This document shows, one piece after another, positions 1 through 7,122 of a DNA stretch of 64,000 bases. The stretch comes from Kutzneria sp036403095 (GTDB lineage: Bacteria > Actinomycetota > Actinomycetes > Mycobacteriales > Pseudonocardiaceae): NCBI GenBank assembly GCA_036403095.1, contig DASWRQ010000303.1, forward strand, positions 1 through 64,000, given 5' to 3'. The stretch's first letter is position 1. The number at the start of each line of letters is the position of its first letter. Under the pieces are notes generated by a model. The model saw only the letters and a program-made list of their open reading frames with translations, was not told the DNA's origin and searched no databases. The position numbers were made by a program, and so were the translations under genes.

Positions 1-219
1 CTCCCGCTGATCAGGCGGCAGGGGATCACGCTGATCGGGGTGTCACTCGGCAACCTCGAGGACGACTGCTCCGTGCAGCTCGCGCTGCCGTTCGAGCGGG
101 CGGACGCCCTCGACGCCACGCTCGACGACGTCCGCGACCGCTTCGGGACGTCGGCGATCACGCGCGCCGTGCTGCTCGGCCGCGACACCGGAATGTCGAT
201 GCCGATGCTGCCGGGCTGA
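1..219 (+). CDS. dinB: DNA polymerase IV, C-terminal end (5' partial)
   Basis: The first 72 codons are open from base 1 and stop at TGA 217-219. They read as the last part of the little-finger domain of a Y-family translesion polymerase: the strand 'GITLIGVSLGNLEDD', then 'VQLALPF', and a tail 'RAVLLGRDTGMSMPMLPG' typical of actinobacterial DinB. The catalytic palm lies outside the window. In the cell this enzyme copies damaged DNA at stalled forks. It meets the OsmC gene tail to tail with no spacer. The assignment rests on the C-terminal signature only. Confidence 0.85.
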   Translation, partial: LPLIRRQGITLIGVSLGNLEDDCSVQLALPFERADALDATLDDVRDRFGTSAITRAVLLGRDTGMSMPMLPG

Positions 220-642
220 TCAGGCGAGCGTTGCCGTGAGCGTGATCGTCGTCCCGGCAAGGGCCTGACTCACCGGGCAGCCCGCCTTGGCGCCCTCGGC
301 GAACTCACGGAACTGGTCCGCGTCCACACCGGGCACGTCGCCCTTGGTGACCAGCTCGATCTTGATGATCGTCGGCACGCCGTCGATCGGACGCAGCGTC
401 ACCGCGGCGTCGGTCTCGATGGAGGTGGCCGTGAAGCCGGCCTTGGCCAGCGCGCTGGCCAGCGCCATCGAGTAGCAGGAGGCGTGGGCGGCGGCGATGA
501 GCTGCTCCGGGTTGGAGCCGGGGCCGTCCTCGAAGCGCGACTTGTAGGTGACGCCTCCGGTGATGTTGTTGCCCGCGTTGAACTGGCCCGACCCGGTGGG
601 GATGTCCCCGTTCCAGCTGGCGTGGGCCTTCGAGACCGGCAT
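220..642 (-). CDS. OsmC/Ohr-family peroxiredoxin
   Basis: This 140-residue protein is of usual OsmC length. The two redox cysteines of the family are present, Cys56 in 'HASCYSMA' and Cys122 in 'AGCPVSQAL', with an upstream Arg36. The family reduces organic hydroperoxides in the cytoplasm. I chose the ATG at 642 because a strong AGGAGG lies just upstream. An in-frame ATG at 675 would add 11 residues not seen in the family. It is a single gene convergent with dinB, and no operon partner is visible. Whether it is OsmC or Ohr proper cannot be settled here. Confidence 0.9.
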   Translation of the reverse strand: MPVSKAHASWNGDIPTGSGQFNAGNNITGGVTYKSRFEDGPGSNPEQLIAAAHASCYSMALASALAKAGFTATSIETDAAVTLRPIDGVPTIIKIELVTKGDVPGVDADQFREFAEGAKAGCPVSQALAGTTITLTATLA

Positions 643-800
643 CTTCTCGTCCTCCTGGGGTTGTCCGTGAATCACCGCGAGTATGCCCCACCCCGACGGG
701 CGGTCCCCGTGAACAGGGGGCGAACACGCTGGCCACCGTCACCCGCTGTCACGCCGACGTGTTCCGCACGCTCGCTGGGCCAACGCCAAGGTGGCCGACG

Positions 801-1193
801 TCAATCGGAGTCCACAGTGGACTTCCCGGTGTGTCTGAACGACGACGCCCGGCGTTCAGGGGGCTTGGGTCGACGGGCGTCGGCCAGCCCGGGCCATTTG
901 CGGCGGGCGCCCTGCCTGGTCATGCCGGCCGCGGCGCCGATGTCGGGATAGTCGGCGCCGTGCTCGGCGGCCGACCGCGCGGCCGCGGCGGCCAATTGCT
1001 CGGCGCTGTCCCGCACGGCCAGCAGCGCGGTGAGCACGGCCAGCCAGTGCTCCCGCTGATCGCCGTCCGGGCTCGGCGCGGCGGTCCGGGCCAGCCGGTC
1101 GACGGCGGCGGTCAGGTCGGCACGTTGCTCGTCGGACAACACCCGGTCATGCTCCCGCTCGACAACATCTGTTGTCAACGATCGCGCCGGCAT
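801..1193 (-). CDS. small HTH-like protein of unknown function
   Basis: This 130-residue soluble protein has an alpha-helical, Ala-rich N-terminal two thirds and a C-terminal segment 'YPDIGAAAGMTRQGARRKWPGL'. That segment reads like a helix-turn-helix of the kind that recognises DNA, followed by a basic tail. No enzyme motif is seen. It is divergent from the receptor kinase gene that starts at 1334. The ATG at 1193 has a weak ribosome site. A GTG at 1142, preceded by a GAGCGGGAG sequence, is a credible alternative and would place the 1161-1176 palindrome in the promoter, as expected for autoregulation. The function is inferred only. Confidence 0.6.
   Translation of the reverse strand: MPARSLTTDVVEREHDRVLSDEQRADLTAAVDRLARTAAPSPDGDQREHWLAVLTALLAVRDSAEQLAAAAARSAAEHGADYPDIGAAAGMTRQGARRKWPGLADARRPKPPERRASSFRHTGKSTVDSD
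1161..1176. promoter_or_regulatory. 16-bp palindrome, possible operator
   Basis: GACAACA and TGTTGTC are perfect 7-bp arms around a 2-base centre. The site lies between the divergent HTH gene and the kinase gene, within or just upstream of the first codons of the HTH gene depending on which start is used. It has the size and symmetry of a homodimer binding site. No bound factor is known to me. Confidence 0.35.
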
Positions 1194-1333
1194 CCCTTGG
1201 CCCCCAACACGGTCGACGCCGACGGGCCGGCGTCGAGCCGGACATGACCGTGACCAGTGCCTTCCCTGCTTCCGGCCGTGGGCGGTTATGTACTGTCCAC
1301 TCCACACGATCGCAGCTCGAAGGGACCTCACCC

Positions 1334-2768
1334 GTGGCCACACCGGAGACGCAGCGGCTGGTAGCCGGCAGATACGCCCTGCTGGCCGAGTTGGGCCGGG
1401 GCGGCATGGGCGTGGTGTGGCGGGGCGAGGACCGGGTGATCGGCCGGCCGGTGGCGGTCAAGGAGCTGCGCCTGCCCGACGACCTGCACGGCGAGCGGCG
1501 CGACATCCTGGAGGAGCGGGTGCTGCGCGAGGCCCGCAGCGCGGGCCGGCTCAGCGACCCGACGGTGGTCACGGTGTTCGACGTGGTCAGCGACAGCGGC
1601 CGGCTGTTCCTGGTGATGGAGCTGGTCGAGGGGCCGACGCTGACGCAGTGGGTGGCGGCCAACGGCCCGATGCCGCCGGCTGCGGCGGCGGCGCTGGGCC
1701 GGCAGGTGCTGGCGGCGCTGGAGAACGCGCACTCGGCCGGCATCGTGCACCGGGACGTCAAGCCGAGCAACATCATGGTGCTGCCGTCGGGCCGGGCCAA
1801 GCTGGCCGACTTCGGCATCGCCCGCATCGACGACGACCCCCGTCTGACCAACACCGGCGCGGTCATCGGCTCGCCCGGCTACCTCGCGCCGGAACGCATC
1901 CAGCACGCCGTGGCGACGCCGGCCACCGACCTGTGGGCGCTCGGCGCGACCCTGTTCTTCGCGGTGGAGGGCTACGCGGCCTTCGAACGTGCCAACACCG
2001 CGGCCACGCTGTACGCCGTGACGAACGAGGTGCCCTACCTCAGCCGTTGCCGGGGACCGCTGGCCTCGGCGATCATGGGCCTGCTGATCGGCTCGCCGGA
2101 GGCCCGGCTGTCCCACCAGCAGGCGATGCACCTGCTGGACCTGGCCGGCAGCCAGAGCCCGGACAACACAACCACCGCAGTCGCCGCCGCCTCCGTCGCG
2201 AACCCCAAGCGCGGCAAGCAGATCGCCGCCCTGGTCGGCGCGGCGGTCGGTCGTGCTGGCCGCCGCGGCCCTCGGCGGCGGCTGGCTGACCGGCCGGCTG
2301 GGCGTGCCCGACACCGCGGTGGCCTCGCCGGCCATCCAGCCCACCTGGAGCTACGGCCCGGGCACCGAGATCCCCCAGTTCAAGCTGTACAACGGCTACT
2401 GCGCCGGCGGCGCCATGCAGGCCGGCCACGCCTACACGGCCTCGATGGCGTGCGACGAGCCGCACGACGTCCAGGTCTTCGGCACCACGACCCCGTTGGA
2501 CACCAACTACAAGGCCGCCTACCCGGGTAAGGACGTGCTGGCCCGCAACGCCGAGGGCTACTGCGCGCTGCTGTTCGCCAGCAACAAGATCGCCCCGGCG
2601 GACAAGGACAACACGCTGCGCTTCCGTGCCCTGGTGCCCGGCGAGCAGGCGTGGGAGCACGTCAAGACCGAGGACGAGCCGGACGGCGGCGCGCGCGACG
2701 CCTTCTGCCTCGTGTTCTCGGCCAACGGCAGTCAGCTCACGGACACGGTGCTCGCCAAGACCTCCTGA
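1334..2768 (+). pseudogene. receptor-type Ser/Thr protein kinase, frameshifted in the membrane helix
   Basis: A GTG start at 1334 after GAAGGGA opens a Hanks kinase. The glycine loop is 'LGRGGMGVVWRGED', the lysine lies in 'VAVKELRL', the catalytic loop is 'IVHRDVKPSNIM', then 'LADFGIAR' and 'GSPGYLAPE'. About 305 codons in, near base 2248, the reading frame shifts: one extra base separates 'IAALVGAAV' from 'VLAAAALGGGWLTGRLG'. Joined, these make one membrane helix followed by an outside domain to TGA 2766-2768. That domain has paired cysteines and 'CDEPHDVQVFG', like septum-formation domains. Read literally, the kinase runs on out of frame to 2530 and loses its anchor, and the outside domain could only start at a GTG at 2253. 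This is either true inactivation or an assembly error. Confidence 0.75.
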
Positions 2769-5297
2769 TCACCGGGAGCAGCCGAGCTCGTCGGCGATGC
2801 GGGTGACCGCGTCGCCGTGAACCTGGTACGACAGGGCGCGGACCTTCACGCAGGCGTCCGGACGGCCGGTGACCACCGCCTGCCCGGCGGCGGCGATCGC
2901 GCGCAGGCCGTCCCCGGCACCGGCGAGCTCGAGCAGATCCTGTTCGGCCACCTGCCGTGCAGCGTGCGTCCAGGCCTGGCCGACCCGCTCGGGCGTCACC
3001 CACGGGCCGAGCGTGCCGGCGTCGAAACACCCTTGCTGCAACGAGATCTGGTTCACGGCTTGGAGCAGCGACGCCTGGGCCGCGGTCAACCGGCCGGCAC
3101 CGACCTTGTCGAACACCGTGCGCTGGAAGGCGTCCAGTGACTGACAACGGTTGTTGTCAAGCTGGAGGTCACGGGCGTCGCGCGCCGGCAGGCCGAGCGA
3201 CGTGACCGCCTGCTGCACGGCGGAAATGTCGGTGCCGCCGGTGGCGGCGGCGAACGCCTTGGTGCCGCCGACAACAGGCAGAGTCACCGTGCTGCGCGCG
3301 AGATCCATCGACAACTTTGTGCCCGGCGACGTGCGGATCGTGGCCTCCTGATCGCTGGCCAGCACCATCAGCCCGAGCCGGTGGCCGGCCACCACGGCGG
3401 CGTCCTTCGGTTGCAGGTCAAGGCGAAGCCGGTAGGACTGGCCGGGCGTGACCGGCTCCGTGGTCGCCGCCGAGGTCCGGTTCTGCGGGTCCAGCCAGCC
3501 CCGGGTGAGGATGGTGCCGTTGCCGGTCGGCGGGTAGTCGACCAGCGCCACGGTCAGGTTGGCCCGCGGCGCGGACGACGCCACCCACAGCGAAGCCCAA
3601 GGCGTGCCGGAGATCCGGACGTTCGTGGCCAGCGCCGGCGTCTGGTAGAGCAGCCGGATCCCGGACGTGGCGGCGTTGGCCGACGTCACCGCGGGCACGG
3701 AGGCGTCGTCGGTCAGCGTCTCGGTCGCGGCGCTGGCCGGGCGCAGGGTCAGGCCGCCGACGCCCGGCGCGCCCGCGGTGAGGTTCGCGGTCACCAGACC
3801 CGTTGCCGGATCGGGCCATTCGGCGTAAGGCGTAGGGTTCGCGCTGCTGCACGGCAGGCCGATCACGGCCCCGGCCACGACGTGCTCACCCGGCTTGGCC
3901 GCCACCGCGACCGACAGCGTGACGTGCGTGCCGTCGGGGATCTTGGTGATGACCGCGTTGGTGTTCTTGACGGTGCCGTCGGCCGCGGTGACCGGGATCG
4001 CCGGCGTGAAACCGAGGGTCAGTCGACTTGAGTCCGCGACCGCGAGGGTGGTCACGTTGGCCTGGTCGCCGACCGACGTCGTCTGCCGGGCCGGGCAGGC
4101 GTTGGCCTCGCGCACCACCCACGCCTTCGGTTGCTGCTCAACATCGTTGCGCACGCCGAACAGGTAGCGGGTGAACCACCGGTTGACCAGCACGTCCGGC
4201 GGCGCGCCGCCGTGGCCACCCTGGTGGAAGTACAGCATGTGGGGCACGCCCTGCGCCTTGATCGCGTCGTAGAACTGGGCCATGTTCTTGGTCATCACGT
4301 TGAAGTCGTTGTCGCCGTGGGCCATCAACACCGCCGCGTGCACGTTCCGCACGTCCCGCATGGTGTTCCGGTCGTTCCAGAACGCGCTGAAGTTGCCGGT
4401 GACCCGGTCCTCGCGAGCCGCCAGCCCGGCGATCACCGGCTGGCACACCGCCCGATCGGCCCGCGAGTACACGGCGTCGGCCAGCACATCCAGGTCTTCG
4501 CCCTGGAAGGTGAACGGGGCCCGGACCATTCCGTTGGCGCGGTAGTAGTCGTACCAGTCGGAGATCGCCGAGATCGGCACGATCGCCGCCAGGCCGTCGA
4601 CGCCGGTGCTGGCCACCGCCTCCGGCAGCGTGCCGTTGTAGGAGGTGCCGATCATCGCCACCTTGCCGCTGGCCCAGTCCGCCTGGACCCGATCGGTCGA
4701 GGTGGCGCTGGTGAACGCCGGCGCGCGGCCGTTGAGCCAGTCGATGACGGCCTTGCCGCCGTTGGTCTCGTTCGGGCCGCCCGAGGTCGGGCAGCCCGTC
4801 GACAGGCCCGTGCCCGGTGATTCCGCGTGCACCACCGCGAAGCCCCGTGGCAGCCATGTCGTCTCGTAGCCCCTGCTCACGATCGGACTGGTGTTCGTCG
4901 CCGGCCAGTCCGGCGTCACCGGCCGTGGCGGCGGCTGCGTGCCCAGGTCGTGGTCCACCTGCCAGTTCTCCGCCGGGCCGATGCCCGCGTAGTACGGGCT
5001 GTCCTCGAACACCACCGGCGCTCGGTAGTGGCAGCTCGGGTCGGCTGTCTGGGCCGGTCGCGTGATGTCGACGTGCACCCGGTCCGGCACGCCGTCGTGG
5101 TCGCTGTCGTCCGGCGTCTGCACCCAGGCCTCGCCGCGCAGCCACGTCGTCTGGTCCGCCGGGAACACGCTCTGCGCCAGGCCGTCCGCGAACTGCGGGG
5201 TCACGCACGTGCTCGCTTGCGGCGCCGCGACGGCCACCTGTGGCACCGCCAGACCGAGCGTGACCATCGCGACGGCGACCGGCAACAGAAGGCGCAT
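2769..5297 (-). CDS. secreted X-Pro dipeptidyl-peptidase (S15 family)
   Basis: This 842-residue exported protein begins with a signal peptide of about 25 residues ending in 'VAVAA'. It then shows the S15 alpha/beta-hydrolase core: nucleophile Ser219 in 'GTSYNGT', a probable Asp331 in 'HGDNDFNV' and His362 in 'QGGHGG'. A beta-rich C-terminal domain of the PepX_C type covers roughly residues 400-670. A helical tail with paired cysteines follows. The family releases X-Pro dipeptides from peptide N termini outside the cell. The start is supported by AGGAGC upstream of ATG 5297. The stop directly follows the end of the kinase gene, convergently. PepX itself is cytoplasmic in lactic bacteria, so the secreted actinobacterial form may have other substrates. 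Confidence 0.88.
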   Translation of the reverse strand: MRLLLPVAVAMVTLGLAVPQVAVAAPQASTCVTPQFADGLAQSVFPADQTTWLRGEAWVQTPDDSDHDGVPDRVHVDITRPAQTADPSCHYRAPVVFEDSPYYAGIGPAENWQVDHDLGTQPPPRPVTPDWPATNTSPIVSRGYETTWLPRGFAVVHAESPGTGLSTGCPTSGGPNETNGGKAVIDWLNGRAPAFTSATSTDRVQADWASGKVAMIGTSYNGTLPEAVASTGVDGLAAIVPISAISDWYDYYRANGMVRAPFTFQGEDLDVLADAVYSRADRAVCQPVIAGLAAREDRVTGNFSAFWNDRNTMRDVRNVHAAVLMAHGDNDFNVMTKNMAQFYDAIKAQGVPHMLYFHQGGHGGAPPDVLVNRWFTRYLFGVRNDVEQQPKAWVVREANACPARQTTSVGDQANVTTLAVADSSRLTLGFTPAIPVTAADGTVKNTNAVITKIPDGTHVTLSVAVAAKPGEHVVAGAVIGLPCSSANPTPYAEWPDPATGLVTANLTAGAPGVGGLTLRPASAATETLTDDASVPAVTSANAATSGIRLLYQTPALATNVRISGTPWASLWVASSAPRANLTVALVDYPPTGNGTILTRGWLDPQNRTSAATTEPVTPGQSYRLRLDLQPKDAAVVAGHRLGLMVLASDQEATIRTSPGTKLSMDLARSTVTLPVVGGTKAFAAATGGTDISAVQQAVTSLGLPARDARDLQLDNNRCQSLDAFQRTVFDKVGAGRLTAAQASLLQAVNQISLQQGCFDAGTLGPWVTPERVGQAWTHAARQVAEQDLLELAGAGDGLRAIAAAGQAVVTGRPDACVKVRALSYQVHGDAVTRIADELGCSR

Positions 5298-5360
5298 CAG
5301 GGCTCCTGATCATCGCAGGGACCCCTTGGATGCTTCCCGACCGCGGCCGGCCCGGACAAC

Positions 5361-5427
5361 CGACGAAAGGCGGCGCTTTCCGCCACATGAGTGGCTCACG
5401 TGGCGTTCGGGGCCACGTGAGTGACTC
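5361..5427. repeat. short dispersed stem-loop repeat, copy 1
   Basis: The element has a short stem around GCTTTCC followed by a long one. The long stem has arms 5389-5404 and 5412-5427 that pair at 14 of 16 positions around a 7-base loop. The core GACGAA..GGCGGC..GCTTTC..GCCACAT recurs at 52136-52163. I recall similar intergenic elements in Pseudonocardiales genomes, but this is memory only. The element overlaps the last 11 codons and stop of the membrane-protein gene that ends at 5396. Confidence 0.55.
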
Positions 5428-6652
5428 CGCTGTGGGAGTCGAGAAGTCGCTGCACGGCCATGGGCAGTCCGACCACCGGAATCAACCAGGCCAGCACGTA
5501 GAGCCGGTCACCTTGAGTAACTTCCGGGTGGACCGCCGTCAACGCGAAGCCGAGTGTCCCGCAAGCCAGCACCAGCAGCGCGACGAACCGGTCACGTCGC
5601 CACATCGCCCAACCGCCGACCACGGAACCGGCCAGCAGCGTCACGTTCGTCGGGGTGAACGTCAGCCAGTGCAGCCAGTAGCGACTGTTGACCTCCCACA
5701 GCCGTGACCACGGGTCGGGCACGTCCGGTTGGTGGAAGTGGTTGGTGAACGAGTCCTGCAGAGACTCACTCATCCCGGGCAGACCGAGCAGGGTCGACAC
5801 CAGCATGACGGCGCCGGTCGCCACCGCCCCGGTCGCGCCGAGGAGCAGCAGACCGCGTCGATCCCCCGCACGCAACCACCAGCCGACCAGCGCCACGACG
5901 ACCAGTGCGCCCGCGAACGGAAGTGCGGTCGAGTACTTGACCAACCCGGTGGCCACCAGCCCGGCGACCAAGGCCGCGATTCCCGAACCACGCCGGCCGG
6001 TACTCAACAGCACCGAGCCAAGGATCGCCGTGACGACTCCGAGCAAGGTAGGACCTTCGGAAAGTGACAACACGCCCCACGTTCCGGTAGGCAGCAAATA
6101 CAACAGAGCCTGCCCGACCGAGGCCACTGAGGGTCGCAGGCCGGCTACGGTGAGCAGATACCAGAGCAGAAGCCCAGCCAGGAGTGTGCAGCCGACCGGG
6201 ACCGCCCAGAGTGCGATCCGCATGCCGGTCAGTGGCGCCAGTGCGGCCACTGCCAGCGGATAACCGATCCGGGGCGCGAAGATCTGACGATAACGTGGCT
6301 GGCCGGTGAATTCGACATTGCCGGTGTTGTCGGTCACACAGCGCTGCTCGACCGGCCGAGGATCGAACTGCCGATCGGGAACCATCCACGCGTCGTTGAC
6401 CTGCGCCTGATGTTTCGCCTGGTCGGCACACCACTGACGGATGGTTTTCGTGACGGCCGTCTGCTCGTCGTCGCCAAGGTACCGGTAGGCGATGATGGAG
6501 TACATGTTGCTGTCCGGGAAAAGTGGAGACGACGGCGCCAGCAAGATCTGGATGAACAGGAAGGCAAGCGTAACACCGCAAGGCCATCTCCAGAGTCTCC
6601 GTCGAACTTTTCCCCGTTCGCCGCGGATTTGCGGCAGCAGCTTATGCATCAA
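5396..6652 (-). CDS. polytopic membrane protein, possibly glycosyltransferase-like
   Basis: This 418-residue protein has one N-terminal membrane helix, a polar loop of about 90 residues containing 'RQIFAPRIGYPLAVAAL', and then around eight further hydrophobic helices. The first-loop layout with 'SNMYSIIAYRYLG' resembles membrane glycosyltransferases of the GT-C type, but I see no decisive acidic motif and do not assign an enzyme. Two adjacent ATG codons (6652 and 6649) are possible starts. The last 11 codons, ending 'VTHVAPNAT', lie inside the dispersed repeat at 5361-5427, so the natural C terminus may have been replaced. Confidence 0.7.
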   Translation of the reverse strand: MMHKLLPQIRGERGKVRRRLWRWPCGVTLAFLFIQILLAPSSPLFPDSNMYSIIAYRYLGDDEQTAVTKTIRQWCADQAKHQAQVNDAWMVPDRQFDPRPVEQRCVTDNTGNVEFTGQPRYRQIFAPRIGYPLAVAALAPLTGMRIALWAVPVGCTLLAGLLLWYLLTVAGLRPSVASVGQALLYLLPTGTWGVLSLSEGPTLLGVVTAILGSVLLSTGRRGSGIAALVAGLVATGLVKYSTALPFAGALVVVALVGWWLRAGDRRGLLLLGATGAVATGAVMLVSTLLGLPGMSESLQDSFTNHFHQPDVPDPWSRLWEVNSRYWLHWLTFTPTNVTLLAGSVVGGWAMWRRDRFVALLVLACGTLGFALTAVHPEVTQGDRLYVLAWLIPVVGLPMAVQRLLDSHSGVTHVAPNAT

Positions 6653-7122
6653 GAAGTCCTAGGAGTCGATGACGGTCGGCACAGATCGCCCTGCCAGCCG
6701 TGTCGTGAATATGAGCTTGCCGTCCCACATCGGGAATACACCCGACTGATTGGCCGAATGCCGCAACTTCGTTGAAGGCTGGTATTGGACACAACGCGCC
6801 TAACCGGTCGCGCCGCGTTTACCTCCAACAGTCGTCAGAGCCGCGCCTGAACACTGCCTTGTCGGCCTACTGGGATGCCGGGCCGCGGCCCGTTGGTGAT
6901 CAGACTGTTCAACCCCGCGTGGACATGGTGGCTCCTCGATTCGGTGCGACGTACCCCGGCCGGCCGGCCGATGACCGGACGCCCCCCGGACCAGCACGGG
7001 TCCGGCCGGCCGGACCTCCTGTGTAGTGCGTCGACGGTTGATAGCGATCGCCGGTTGGACGATGAATAATCAATGGTGAACAATGACTTCGGGGGCGAGG
7101 GATAACGAACCAGGGGGTGCGA
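6653..7122. other. gene-free stretch of 470 bp
   Basis: No reading frame here looks coding. The left part is less GC-rich than its surroundings and probably holds the promoter of the membrane protein. The right part leads into the nSTAND gene and contains a perfect 18-bp palindrome at 6999-7016. An AT-richer segment follows around 7060-7085 that could hold a promoter. No tRNA-like fold was seen. Confidence 0.6.
6999..7016. promoter_or_regulatory. perfect 18-bp palindrome upstream of nSTAND gene
   Basis: GGTCCGGCC is directly followed by its reverse complement GGCCGGACC. The centre is about 115 bp upstream of the GTG start at 7123. The half-site TCCGGC also occurs in the inverted repeat upstream of the second nSTAND gene, which makes an autoregulatory site for their HTH domains possible. 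Confidence 0.4.

Noticed and set aside
484..951. Plus-strand frame opposite the OsmC gene start.
   Set aside because: It is antisense to a clear OsmC gene and has no family features.
3143..3158. A second GACAAC-N4-GTTGTC dyad.
   Set aside because: It lies deep inside the peptidase coding sequence ('LDNNRCQSL' region) and is explained by codon content.
6772..7026. An 84-codon frame in the gap before the first nSTAND gene.
   Set aside because: Low-complexity Pro/Arg composition, no ribosome site, and it runs across the palindrome.
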